A stretch of DNA of 42,633 nt, taken from the NCBI GenBank assembly GCA_025356655.1, contig JANXRW010000008.1, positions 1 to 42,633 of the forward strand, read 5' to 3'. This document shows positions 25,797 to 34,154 of the stretch, piece by piece. Position 1 is the stretch's first letter. Every line of letters begins with the position of its first letter. A model generated the notes under the pieces. That model saw only the letters and a list, made by a program, of their open reading frames with translations, did no database searches and was not told the DNA's origin. The translations under genes were made by a program, and so were the position numbers. Origin of the DNA: Betaproteobacteria bacterium. GTDB lineage: Bacteria; Pseudomonadota; Gammaproteobacteria; Burkholderiales; SHXO01.

Positions 25797-27817
25797 GGAA
25801 GCCGCGGGCGGGATGTGGGCTGCGCGGGCGCAGGGATCCCGGCGAATTTCCGGGGCAGTAGCAGTTCCAGATCCGCCCCGCCCTCGGCCTGGTTCTGCGC
25901 CCGGATGCTGCCCCCGTGGAGTTGCATGATCTCGCGGCAGATGGGCAGGCCAAGCCCTGTGCCTCCGGCCCGGGTTTCGGTGCGGGAACTCTGCACGAAG
26001 CGCTCAAAGACCGCCTCGAACTCCAACTCCGGGATTCCAGGACCTTGGTCTAGCATATGCAGCATCAGGGCCGGGGCTGCGCCCGCGCCCGGCACAGCGA
26101 TTTCGCCGTCGGCGACCACCACGCGAATGGTGCTGCCCGAGGGCGCGAAGCGGCACGCATTGCCGAGCAGGTTGAGTAGAACCTGGCGCAGCATCGCTGC
26201 GTCGGCCTCCACCCAGACGTCGGCCGCCTCCACGGTGATGGCGAGCGTCTGGGAACGCTCGGCCAACAGCGCGGCACAGTCCTCGCGCACGTTCTCCAGC
26301 AAGCCCGCGAAATCCAGCCGTTGTGGCTTAGACACCACCCGCCGGGCCTGCAACCGGGCGAGGTGCAGCAGGTCGTCCACGAAGCGCGTGAGTCGGGTAC
26401 CGCTGGCTTCGATGCGGGCGAAGTACTCTCGGCCCTTGACCACCGAGTCCGAGCCGAGCGACGCCGCGCCGAGACTGGAAAAAGCGAGGATGCCGTGCAG
26501 CGGCGTGCGCATTTCATGGGATACGTTGGCGAGGAACTGGTCCTTCAGCTGGTTGCTGGATTCGGCCGCTTCCTTGGCCACGCGCAACTCACTCGTGCGC
26601 TCTTCCACCAATCGACTGAGCACCGTGACATCCATGGCGGCAGCAAAGCCGCCGACCGCTTCACCGTTCAAGAGCTCGGGCACGAAGGTCACGCTCATGC
26701 GCCGGTCATGGCCATGCACATCCGCCGAGAGCATCTCGAAGGTCCGCGCCTCGCCGCGGCGGAGGGCCTCCTCGTACGCTGCGCGCTCGGATAACCGGTC
26801 AATACCGGTGATCTCGCGCATGTGCCGACCCACCGCGCTCGGCGCGTTGCGCCCATACGCGCGCAGATAAGCGGCGTTGGCGTAAAGGCAGCGCAGGTCC
26901 AAGTCCCATTGCGAGACTTCCACCGGCAGTTGATCAAGCACTCGGTGCAGTCGCGCCTCGCTCTGGGCGAGGGCAGCCTCCGCCTGCCGCCGTGCCGTCA
27001 CATCGCGGAACGAGCTCACGACGGCGTGGGGCGCAGCCTCCCCAGGCCGAAACAGCGGGTTCGCATTGATCTCGATCCAGCGCAGCGTGCCATCGGGAGT
27101 GTGAACCCCCATCAGGGTATTCAGCACCGGCGTCCCAGAGCGCAGAGCAAGCACCGCAGGATGCTCAGCGCCCGGGAACGGCGAGCCATCGCCGCGTACG
27201 GCCCGCCAGTTCGGGTCCATCGAGGTGCGGCCCATCATCTGGTCCGCAGTCAGGCCCAGTAGGGCCTCGGCCCGGGGGTTGCAGGCGTAGACCCGCCCCC
27301 CGGCGTCCTGCATCACCACGCCCTCGATGAGCCCATCCACGACCGCGCGCAGCCGTGCGTCGCCCTCCCCCAAGAGGCTCTCAGTCAAGCGCTCCCGCGT
27401 GACATCGCGCAGGGTGACCACGGCGAGTGGCTCGCCCCCGGGTCCGGTGAAGGGTGTGGGCGAGAGCATCATGTCGAAGCGCGAGCCGTCCTTGCGCTTG
27501 CCGGTGAACTCGCCCGAGAGGAACCCCTTGGCCCGGCATCGCGCCAGGGCTTGCTGCAGGCGCCCATCCTCCAGGTCGAGCAGATCGGCCCGGCCCAGGC
27601 CCTGGAATTCCGCCACAGCATAGCCAAAGACACGGCATGCGGCGCGGTTGGCGCGCAGGACCGCGCCTTCCGAGGTAATGATAATTTGCGGATCGAAACT
27701 GGCCTCGAAGCAGGCATCGAAGAGTTCTGGCGCTGGGACCTGCGGTCTCGGGCCAGTTCCCGACTGCTCGGCTGTGCCTCGCGCAGACTGGGGCCGCAGC
27801 CAAGTGATTTCCGACAC
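25790..27817 (-). CDS. Cytoplasmic histidine kinase with three PAS domains
   Basis: A 675-residue sensor kinase without membrane helices. It has three PAS domains at about 33-145, 155-280 and 290-405 (the first contains RANRAACRVFGYAVAEFQGL), a short coiled coil, HisKA with the phospho-acceptor His434 in ANVSHEMRTPLHG, and a HATPase with N box LLNLLGNACRFAP, G1 LDQGPGIPE and G2 GGTGLGLPI. No receiver domain and no adjacent response regulator. The start is set at GTG 27815-27817 because GGAGGAG lies nine bases upstream; the longest frame starts at TTG 27862 with GGAG directly abutting it. The intergenic region towards the FAH gene carries FNR-like boxes. Confidence 0.93.
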   Translation of the reverse strand: MSEITWLRPQSARGTAEQSGTGPRPQVPAPELFDACFEASFDPQIIITSEGAVLRANRAACRVFGYAVAEFQGLGRADLLDLEDGRLQQALARCRAKGFLSGEFTGKRKDGSRFDMMLSPTPFTGPGGEPLAVVTLRDVTRERLTESLLGEGDARLRAVVDGLIEGVVMQDAGGRVYACNPRAEALLGLTADQMMGRTSMDPNWRAVRGDGSPFPGAEHPAVLALRSGTPVLNTLMGVHTPDGTLRWIEINANPLFRPGEAAPHAVVSSFRDVTARRQAEAALAQSEARLHRVLDQLPVEVSQWDLDLRCLYANAAYLRAYGRNAPSAVGRHMREITGIDRLSERAAYEEALRRGEARTFEMLSADVHGHDRRMSVTFVPELLNGEAVGGFAAAMDVTVLSRLVEERTSELRVAKEAAESSNQLKDQFLANVSHEMRTPLHGILAFSSLGAASLGSDSVVKGREYFARIEASGTRLTRFVDDLLHLARLQARRVVSKPQRLDFAGLLENVREDCAALLAERSQTLAITVEAADVWVEADAAMLRQVLLNLLGNACRFAPSGSTIRVVVADGEIAVPGAGAAPALMLHMLDQGPGIPELEFEAVFERFVQSSRTETRAGGTGLGLPICREIMQLHGGSIRAQNQAEGGADLELLLPRKFAGIPAPAQPTSRPRLPQ

Positions 27818-27931
27818 GGGGGGGGACTCCTCCGAAAAAGCCCTCTGCGCCGTGGCGTTCAACTCCGGGGAAGCGGACGGCGTCCGTGCCCCCTGAGTCA
27901 GGGTATACCCCGACTTTAGCCACGCACGGAA

Positions 27932-27975
27932 AGTAGGGATTGACCAAAATCAAAGTAGGCATTGACCAAAATCAA
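27932..27975. promoter_or_regulatory. Two tandem FNR/ANR-like boxes in a 22-bp direct repeat
   Basis: TTGACCAAAATCAA occurs at 27940-27953 and again at 27962-27975, inside two 22-bp units (27932-27953 and 27954-27975) that differ at one base. The 14-mer matches the FNR consensus TTGAT-N4-ATCAA with one mismatch. The 22-bp spacing puts both boxes on the same DNA face. They lie between the divergent kinase and FAH-hydrolase genes. A possible minus-strand -10 (TATACC, 27903-27908) follows towards the kinase. Confidence 0.55.
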
Positions 27976-28078
27976 GGATGGCTGCGAAAGCCCGCGTTGA
28001 CGTCCGCGCGCGACGCGAGCGACACTTGCATCCGGCCGAAGACCGTGGGTCGGCTCGCGGGTCCAACGGGGAGGTGTG

Positions 28079-28927
28079 ATGAAGCTGGTTTCGTTTTTGG
28101 CGGGCGAACGGGCAAGCTACGGCGTGGTGCTCGGCGCGGGCGTGCTGGACTTGGGTGTGCGTTTCGCGGGGCGTTATCCGGATTTAAAGGCCCTGCTCAG
28201 CGCTGACGCGCTTTCGAAGGCCGCCACCTTGGCGCAGACCGAGCCGGCGGACTTTCCCCTCGCCGCAGTTCGGTTGCAACCCGTGATCCCGAACCCAGCG
28301 AAGATCTTCTGCATCGGCCTCAACTACGAGGATCATCGCCTGGAGACGCGCCGCGACAGGACCGAGCAGCCCACGGTCTTCCTGCGCTACGCCGAGTCCC
28401 AGGTGGGTCACGGCGAGCCGATGCTTCGCCCACGCGAGTCCACCATGTTCGACTACGAGGGAGAGATCGCCGTGATTATCGGCCGGGCCGGCCGGCGTAT
28501 TCCCGAGGCGCAGGCCTGGGAGCATGTGGCCGGGTACAGCTGCTACAACGAAGGATCCGTGCGCGATTGGCAGTACCACAGTTCGCAGTTCGCTCCAGGA
28601 AAGAATTTTTTCCGGACCGGTGCCTTCGGACCCTGGATGGTCAGCGCAGACGAAATTCCCGCGCAGACGGTGCTCACCCTGGAGACGCGGCTCAACGGGA
28701 AAGTCATGCAGCACGCGGACACTTCGCTCATGGTCTTCCCCATCCCCCGCCTGATTGCCTACTGCTCCACTTTCCTGCCGCTCGAACCGGGCGATGTCCT
28801 GGTCACGGGCACCCCGGGCGGGGTGGGCGCGCGCCGCACCCCGCCGGTTTTTCTCCAGGAAGGAGACCAGGTGGAGGTCGAGGTGGACAAGGTGGGCGTG
28901 CTACGCAACACCGTGGGCGTCGACTAG
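28079..28927 (+). CDS. Fumarylacetoacetate hydrolase (FAH) family protein
   Basis: FAH-fold enzymes cleave or decarboxylate 2,4-diketo acids such as acylpyruvates, and in the diketo-hydrolase sugar route 2,4-diketo-3-deoxy acids. The 282-residue protein starts at ATG 28079, with GGGGAGG just upstream. The N-terminal domain is MKLVSFLAGERASYGVVLGA. The core holds FCIGLNYEDH, the metal-binding FDYEGEIAVIIGRAG, KNFFRTGAFGPW and VTGTPGGVGARR. Active-site features look complete. It converges with the MFS gene, 16 bp away. The exact substrate is unknown. Confidence 0.92.
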   Translation: MKLVSFLAGERASYGVVLGAGVLDLGVRFAGRYPDLKALLSADALSKAATLAQTEPADFPLAAVRLQPVIPNPAKIFCIGLNYEDHRLETRRDRTEQPTVFLRYAESQVGHGEPMLRPRESTMFDYEGEIAVIIGRAGRRIPEAQAWEHVAGYSCYNEGSVRDWQYHSSQFAPGKNFFRTGAFGPWMVSADEIPAQTVLTLETRLNGKVMQHADTSLMVFPIPRLIAYCSTFLPLEPGDVLVTGTPGGVGARRTPPVFLQEGDQVEVEVDKVGVLRNTVGVD

Positions 28928-28943
28928 CTGCGGCGCATACGTG

Positions 28944-30239
28944 CTAGTCCAGTTCCAGGCGACGCACGTCGCCCAGGATGAAGATGTAGGACAGCGCACC
29001 GAGAAGGGCCACGGCAGCGATATAGGCCAGCGCCCATTGGAAGGATGCCGTCACCAGCAGAATGCCGCCGATCACCAGCGGCGTCACCACACCGGCCAAA
29101 TTGGCGGCGAAATTGAAGATTCCGCCCGTGAGCCCCATCAGGCGCCGCGGCGCGATGTCCGCGATGAGCGTCCACCCCAACCCGGTCATGCCCTGGGAAA
29201 AAAACGCCACGCACAGCACGGCGATCACCGCCGCTTCGGAGTCGACAAAATTCGCCGCGATGATGGTGGAGGCGCCCACCAGTCCGGCGATAATCGGGAG
29301 CTTGCGGGCGATGTTGGCCGAACCCGTGCGTTGGAGCAGCTTGTCCGAAAGCCAACCGCCGAATATCACGCCCACCGCGGCGGCGAAAAAAGGCATCACC
29401 GCGAAGAAGCCGATCTTTATCCAACCCATGTGGCGCTCGGTGGCCAAATAGGTTGGGAACCAAGTGAGGAAGAACACCAGCGTCGAATTGCCGCCAAACT
29501 GCCCCAGGCATGCCCCCCAGATCTCCCGGAACGATAGGAGCCGCCCCACCTGTGACCAGGAGAAAGGGAGCGTCCCGCCCGTGGCGGAGACCAGCCCACC
29601 GCCGGCGGCGATATGGGCCAGTTCCGCCGGATTCACCGTCTTGCTGTCCTGCGGCTCGCGGTACAGCCACCACCAAACGGCGGCGAAGACAAACCCTGCA
29701 ATTCCCGTCGCCAAGAAGAGCGCGCGCCAGCTCGCGACCACCATCAAAGCATAAAGCACGGGACTGAAGCAGGCGAGCCCGAGATACTCGCCCACGGTGT
29801 AGACGGCGGTGGCGCGTGCTCGTTCCTGCTGGGGGAACCAGGTTGCCACCACACGGCTATTGGTGGGAAAGCAGGGCGCCTCGCTCACGCCCAGGCCAAA
29901 GCGAAAGGCAAGCAGTGACGCGAGGCCGCCGGCCATGCCATGTAACAGGGTAAAGAGCGACCACGCCGAGACCGCCCCAAAGTAAGTGATTCGGCTACCC
30001 AGCCGATCGAGCAGGACGCCGCCGGGGATCTGGGCAGCGGCGTAGGTCCAGGAAAATGCCGAAAAGACCACGCCCATCCACAGGGGATTCAAAGCCAGTT
30101 CCCGGGTGATCGAGGGCGCGGCGATGCCCAGTACGGTGCGGTCCAGATAGTTGATCATGGTGCCCACGGCCAGCAGTGCCAGGACAAGGAAACGGGCTCG
30201 ACTGGGCCGCGGAGTATTCATGGTGAGGGTCTGCGCCAT
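28944..30239 (-). CDS. MFS transporter, anion:cation symporter (ACS) type
   Basis: A twelve-helix permease of 431 residues resembling the D-galactonate/D-glucarate (ACS) group. TM1 has the typical VGTMINYLDRTVLGIAAPSI, followed by GVVFSAFSWTYAAAQIPGGV, the loop motif DRLGSRITY, and GEAPCFPTNSR-like sequence (here GVSEAPCFPTNSRVVATWFP) characteristic of sugar-acid and carboxylate importers. The start is ATG 30239 or ATG 30221; neither has a strong ribosome site. It lies 41 bp after the shikimate-dehydrogenase-like gene on the same strand, so the pair probably imports and oxidises one substrate. Confidence 0.92.
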   Translation of the reverse strand: MAQTLTMNTPRPSRARFLVLALLAVGTMINYLDRTVLGIAAPSITRELALNPLWMGVVFSAFSWTYAAAQIPGGVLLDRLGSRITYFGAVSAWSLFTLLHGMAGGLASLLAFRFGLGVSEAPCFPTNSRVVATWFPQQERARATAVYTVGEYLGLACFSPVLYALMVVASWRALFLATGIAGFVFAAVWWWLYREPQDSKTVNPAELAHIAAGGGLVSATGGTLPFSWSQVGRLLSFREIWGACLGQFGGNSTLVFFLTWFPTYLATERHMGWIKIGFFAVMPFFAAAVGVIFGGWLSDKLLQRTGSANIARKLPIIAGLVGASTIIAANFVDSEAAVIAVLCVAFFSQGMTGLGWTLIADIAPRRLMGLTGGIFNFAANLAGVVTPLVIGGILLVTASFQWALAYIAAVALLGALSYIFILGDVRRLELD

Positions 30240-30279
30240 TGGGTGAGGGGTATTGTGAAGGTCAAGGGTGTTTTGGGAG

Positions 30280-31152
30280 TCAGGCGTCGCGGTGCTGCGT
30301 AATGAGTGCAGCGAAGTGCTCACGCATCCGTTTTGCATCGGGAGCTATGCCCGTAAAGAGCCGGAAGGCCTCTGCCGCCTGGAACACCGCCATCGCGCCG
30401 CCGTCGAGGGTACGGCAGCCCAGGCGCCTGGCCTCCCGCAAGAGCGCCGTCTCCCAGGGGAAATAGACGATCTCCGCTACCCACAAGGAACGCCGAAGCA
30501 GGCCGGCGGGTAAGGGCAGCCCCGGTTGCTTAGCCATCCCGGTGGGCGTGGCGTGGATCAGCCCGTCCGCACGCGCCAGCGCAGTGGCCAGGTCCTCCGC
30601 GGCTTCCGCCCGGCCGGGGCCGAAACGCTGACAGAGCCGTAGGGCCAGTGCCAACGCGCGCTCGGGCGCCACATCCACCAGGCTTAAGCGCGCCACCCCG
30701 AGCCCGAGGGCTGCGTGCGCAACCGCCGCGCCTGCACCGCCAGCCCCCAACTGAACGACGTGATCCAGGGCAACCCCAGGCAGGCCGAGGCGAAAACCTT
30801 CCGCGAATCCCCAGCCGTCGGTGTTATGGCCCACCCGGCGTCCATCGCGCAGCAGCACGGTATTGACGGCGCCGAGTTCACGCGCCTCGGGGGAGAGATC
30901 GTCGAGGAGCGGCAGGACTTCCTGCTTGCAGGGGTAGGTGACGTTCAGTCCCGTGAACCCCAGATCCTGCGCCGCGGCAAGAAGTCCTGGCAGCCGGACG
31001 CGCTCGGCACCAAGAAGATCCAGGTCGATCAAGCGATAGAGGTAGCGCAGTCCGTTGAGGTCACCCTCGCGCTCGTGCATGGCTGGGGTCAGCGAAGCCT
31101 GGATGCCGGCCCCGATGAGACCCACGAGAATAGCAGGGCGATCAGGGATCAA
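30280..31152 (-). CDS. Shikimate/quinate dehydrogenase-like protein (AroE family)
   Basis: A 290-residue NAD(P)-dependent enzyme. Motifs are LNVTYPCKQEVLPLLDDL (substrate lysine region), GAVNTVL, GHNTDGWGFAEGF, the nucleotide-binding VVQLGAGGAGAAVAHA, and GLIHATPTGMA. GGMAVFQAAEAFRLFTG-like sequence near the end is also typical. The N-terminus GLIGAGIQASLTPAMHEREG differs from housekeeping AroE (S.SP.MHN). With the ACS transporter next to it, this suggests a catabolic paralogue (quinate/shikimate or amino-hydroxy acid) rather than the biosynthetic enzyme. Confidence 0.88.
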   Translation of the reverse strand: MIPDRPAILVGLIGAGIQASLTPAMHEREGDLNGLRYLYRLIDLDLLGAERVRLPGLLAAAQDLGFTGLNVTYPCKQEVLPLLDDLSPEARELGAVNTVLLRDGRRVGHNTDGWGFAEGFRLGLPGVALDHVVQLGAGGAGAAVAHAALGLGVARLSLVDVAPERALALALRLCQRFGPGRAEAAEDLATALARADGLIHATPTGMAKQPGLPLPAGLLRRSLWVAEIVYFPWETALLREARRLGCRTLDGGAMAVFQAAEAFRLFTGIAPDAKRMREHFAALITQHRDA

Positions 31153-31368
31153 AGTGGCTCCTCAGCGGGGGGAGGGGAAGCGACGGCAGTCCAGCCCTGG
31201 AGCATACCGCGAAGCGGGCCTGTCAGGCGCATCCAACGCCGTGCATCGCCCCCGCTGCGGGGCCGCAGGGGGTTCGCGCTGGATACTCGCGGTGAGCCCC
31301 TGTGGTAAGGTTGAAATCAGCGCAAAAAGCCTATTAAAAATTCCAAACCAGCCAAGGGGGAAACCACC

Positions 31369-32007
31369 GTGAAACTCTATTTCGATCCGATCACCGTGAA
31401 CTGCCGCAAGGTGGTCGCGGGCTTCAACCTGATGGGCGTGGGCTTCGAGAAGTCCCACGTCGACTACTTCACCGGCGGGCAGAAATCCCCGGACTACCTG
31501 AAGATCAATCCTAACGGCGCCTTGCCCGCCCTGATCGACGGCGACCTCACCCTGTGGGAGTCGAACTCGATCCTGGCCTATGCGGCGGACAAACACGGGC
31601 AGTCCGCCTACTACCCTCAGGACTTGAAGGTCCGCGCGGACATCAACCGCTGGCTGCTCTGGGAGGCTGCCACCTGGTTCCCGAGTTGCTACGTCTTCCT
31701 CGTCGAGAATGTGGTCAAGCCCCTGCTCAAGGCCGAGCCCGACCAAGCCATCCTGGACCAGGAGACACCCAACTGGCACCGCCTCGCCAACATCCTGGAG
31801 GAGCGCTTGGCGCATAGCCCCTGGCTATGCGGGGATAGCGTCACCCTCGCCGATATCGCGGTGGCGGCTCCCATGCACCTGCACAGCTACCAGAAGCTGC
31901 CGCTCGATGCACACCCCAACCTCAAGCGCTGGATGACCGAGCGCGTCGAACAACTGCCTTGCTGGAAGGCCACTGACGTGGCGGGCCCGCTGGGACTTAC
32001 CGCCTAA
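31369..32007 (+). CDS. Glutathione S-transferase family protein
   Basis: The 212-residue protein has an N-terminal thioredoxin-fold domain (MKLYFDPITVNCRKVVAGFN; PNGALPALIDGDLTLWESNS includes the cis-Pro and the glutathione-contacting ES) and an all-helical C-terminal domain with SVTLADIAVAAPMHL. The start is GTG 31369 with AAGGGGG eight bases upstream. Cys or Ser in the NCRK region could be the active-site residue. A weak promoter-like TTGAAA (31311-31316) and TATTAA (31332-31337) precede it. It begins a plus-strand run of three genes with the CmcJ-like protein and an SDR. Its role may be thioether formation or cleavage, isomerisation, or detoxification. Confidence 0.9.
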   Translation: MKLYFDPITVNCRKVVAGFNLMGVGFEKSHVDYFTGGQKSPDYLKINPNGALPALIDGDLTLWESNSILAYAADKHGQSAYYPQDLKVRADINRWLLWEAATWFPSCYVFLVENVVKPLLKAEPDQAILDQETPNWHRLANILEERLAHSPWLCGDSVTLADIAVAAPMHLHSYQKLPLDAHPNLKRWMTERVEQLPCWKATDVAGPLGLTA

Positions 32008-32074
32008 CACTGGCGGCGCCGCGGTTTCGAGACCGCCGCGCCGCCTCATCCACCGAATCCCCACGAGAACCGCC

Positions 32075-32899
32075 ATGTCCCAGCCGCGACCCATCCAGGC
32101 AAATTTCAACTACACCGTCGATGACGGCAGTGTCCCGGAGATCTACTTCTACGACCCGCCCGAGGGAACGGTGGCCCATCCGCCCGGCACTGACCCGCAG
32201 GCAATGGCGGTTCACGATGGCTGGTCGCGTGCCGGGGAATTCTCCCTCGACCACGAAGGGTTCGCGCTACGCGAGTTCCAGAACGGCTTCGACCGCTTCG
32301 ATGACGACCAGGCCGTACGCGACCAGTTCTACGCACCGGTGGCCGAGTTCGTCCGCAACACCGTCGGTGCTAAGCGAGTCGTCGTCTTCGATCACACGAT
32401 CCGATCGAAGGTCAATGAGGCGCAACAAAACACCGAGCACAACACGACGCAGCGCGCGCCGGTCATGATCGTGCACTGCGATTACACGCCGGTGTCCGGG
32501 CCCCTGCGGGTGCGCCAGACGCTCCCCACGGAGGCCGATGACCTGCTGGGGCGCCGGGTCGCTTTCTTCAACTTCTGGAAGCCGCTGCGTCGGCCCGTGG
32601 AGGAGAAGCCGCTGGCCATGTGCGAGGTCACGACCGCCTCGCAGGAGGACATGTTGCGCATGGTACTGCGCTACCGCGAGCGTACCGGTGAAATCTACGT
32701 GATGCGCCACAACCCAGCCCACCGCTGGTGGTACTTGCCGGACATGACGCCTGAACACGTGGTGCTGCTGAAGACCTATGAGTCGGAGACCGATGGGCGG
32801 GCCCGATTCCTCGGCCACAGCGCCTTTGAGCACCCCGATACGCGGCCCGATGCGGTGACACGGGAGAGCATCGAGATTCGCACCATGGCGTTTTTCTAG
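32075..32899 (+). CDS. CmcJ/NvfI-family oxidoreductase-like protein
   Basis: The 274-residue product resembles the CmcJ/NvfI/AsaB family, known from cephamycin biosynthesis (CmcJ with CmcI, 7-alpha methoxylation) and fungal meroterpenoid oxidation, where members are proposed or shown to be non-haem iron, 2-oxoglutarate-type enzymes. Family-like segments are EGFALREFQNGFDRFDDDQA, VVVFDHTIRSK, APVMIVHCDYTP (HCD as in metal-binding HxD), RVAFFNFWKPLRRPVEEKPL, MRHNPAHRWWYLPDMTPEH and GHSAFEHPDT. It lies between a GST and an SDR and starts 67 bp after the GST stop. Its substrate here is unknown. Confidence 0.8.
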   Translation: MSQPRPIQANFNYTVDDGSVPEIYFYDPPEGTVAHPPGTDPQAMAVHDGWSRAGEFSLDHEGFALREFQNGFDRFDDDQAVRDQFYAPVAEFVRNTVGAKRVVVFDHTIRSKVNEAQQNTEHNTTQRAPVMIVHCDYTPVSGPLRVRQTLPTEADDLLGRRVAFFNFWKPLRRPVEEKPLAMCEVTTASQEDMLRMVLRYRERTGEIYVMRHNPAHRWWYLPDMTPEHVVLLKTYESETDGRARFLGHSAFEHPDTRPDAVTRESIEIRTMAFF

Positions 32900-32908
32900 G
32901 AGGCGGCG

Positions 32909-33694
32909 TTGACCCAAAATCTCTTTTCCCTTGTCGGGCGCGTGGCACTGGTCACCGGTGGTAACAGCGGCATCGGGCTTGCCATGGCGCGCGGGTTGCG
33001 CGAGGCCGGCGCCAAGGTTGCCATCGGCGGGCGGCGCGCGGCGCGCAATGCCCAGGCGCTCGCCGATCTGGGCGGAGACGGCACCGACACTGCCGCCTTC
33101 GAACTCGACGTCACCGACGAGACGTCCGTGGGCGCGACCGTGCAGGGCGTGGTGGCACGCTTCGGGCGCTTGGACATCCTGATAAACAATGCCGGCGGGG
33201 TCAATCGCAAGTCCGTGATGGACCTGGAGCTAGGGGAGTGGGAGCAGGTGCTCGCCACCAACCTGACCGGCCCCTTCCTCTGTACCAAGCATGCCGCCCG
33301 ACAAATGAAGGCGCAAGGCAGCGGAAAAATCATCAATATCTCGTCGACCTATGGACTCACCGCACCCAGCAAGGGTCTACAGGTGGCCTACACCGCGTCC
33401 AAGCACGGCGTCGTCGGCCTCACTCGGGTCACCGCGGTGGAACTCATGCCGCTGGGAATTCAGGTGAACGCCATCGCACCCGGGTATTTCTTCACGGAGA
33501 TGACGGGCGAATTGCGCGGCACTTCCCTCGAGCAATCCATCATCCGCAGGACTCCATCCGGCCGGCTGGGTGAGACCGAGCAACTCGTCGGCACCTGTCT
33601 CTACCTTGCCTCCAGCGCCTCCGACCACGTGAGCGGCACAGTGATTCCGGTCGACGGCGGCTATCTGGCCTCCGACGGACTGGACCGGGGCTGA
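32909..33694 (+). CDS. SDR-family oxidoreductase
   Basis: A classical short-chain dehydrogenase of 261 residues. The start is TTG 32909, preceded by AGGAGGCGGCG. Motifs are VTGGNSGIGLAMARG (cofactor), NNAGG, catalytic Ser in INISSTYG, YTASKHG (Tyr-Lys) and PGYFFTEMT. The C-terminus YLASSASDHVSGTVIPVDGG is typical. It resembles gluconate 5-dehydrogenase and 3-oxoacyl reductase-like SDRs. It lies nine bases after the CmcJ-like gene, so they are cotranscribed. Confidence 0.93.
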   Translation: MTQNLFSLVGRVALVTGGNSGIGLAMARGLREAGAKVAIGGRRAARNAQALADLGGDGTDTAAFELDVTDETSVGATVQGVVARFGRLDILINNAGGVNRKSVMDLELGEWEQVLATNLTGPFLCTKHAARQMKAQGSGKIINISSTYGLTAPSKGLQVAYTASKHGVVGLTRVTAVELMPLGIQVNAIAPGYFFTEMTGELRGTSLEQSIIRRTPSGRLGETEQLVGTCLYLASSASDHVSGTVIPVDGGYLASDGLDRG

Positions 33695-34154
33695 TCCAGG
33701 CATTCTGCAGGACACCTCCGGCCCCGGGCATCGCCACCTGACGCGCCCGGGACCGGAGGGCTAGGAACACAGTCTCGGTCTGCCGTGCTCGCCGGCCCAG
33801 TGAATAGTTGGCAACCCGGATGTGAACTTTTCACATCACGCGGCAGGGCTTTGCCCGAGGAGCGGGGGAGAGAGAGGGCGGCAAGACTGATGCCGATATC
33901 CCAGCATTTGCCGCCGACGTCGGCGACCACATCCGCGCCATAGGCCCGGGGCGCGAGGCGCATTTCAAGGCCGGCCGCGGCAAACAGGTATCCGGCATCG
34001 TGGCGGGAGGCGAGGCGGGCGACCGGATCCAGGCGCCTGGCCTCCGGATGTACCCCCTTGGCGCGCCCAATACGCGCAGGGAGGACCGATGACGGTTTCA
34101 GAGATGACTTGGGATTCGCGCCGGTTGGCTTGGTTGTTGGGATAGTTGTCGGGC
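33695..34154. other. Intergenic stretch with a palindrome, no supportable gene
   Basis: 460 bp between the SDR and the enolase-superfamily gene. It contains a 19-bp palindrome (33819-33837). The plus strand has an open frame without a start from 33824 to TGA about 34087 (containing DADIPAFAADVGDHIRA and GKQVSGIVAGGEAGDRIQAP) that looks protein-like but that I cannot assign. A GGGAGG-preceded ATG at 34089 opens only an 18-codon frame. Gene-remnant DNA is the likely explanation. Confidence 0.45.
33819..33837. promoter_or_regulatory. Perfect palindrome, possible operator
   Basis: GATGTGAACTTTTCACATC has eight-base perfect arms around a three-base centre. There is no following T-tract, so it is not an obvious terminator. 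It lies about 125 bp after the SDR stop. It resembles a CRP site (TGTGA/TCACA), but the half-site spacing is five instead of six. It could be an operator of a GntR- or other homodimeric regulator. Confidence 0.4.

Noticed and set aside
27932-27975. CRISPR repeat pair
   Set aside because: Only two directly abutting 22-bp units with no spacer and no cas genes; tandem regulator boxes fit better.
30280-31152. Housekeeping biosynthetic aroE
   Set aside because: The N-terminal substrate motif deviates and it is paired with an ACS-type importer, so I call it only shikimate/quinate dehydrogenase-like without a gene symbol.
33819-33837. CRP-type binding site
   Set aside because: TGTGA and TCACA are five, not six, bases apart, so it does not fit the CRP consensus.
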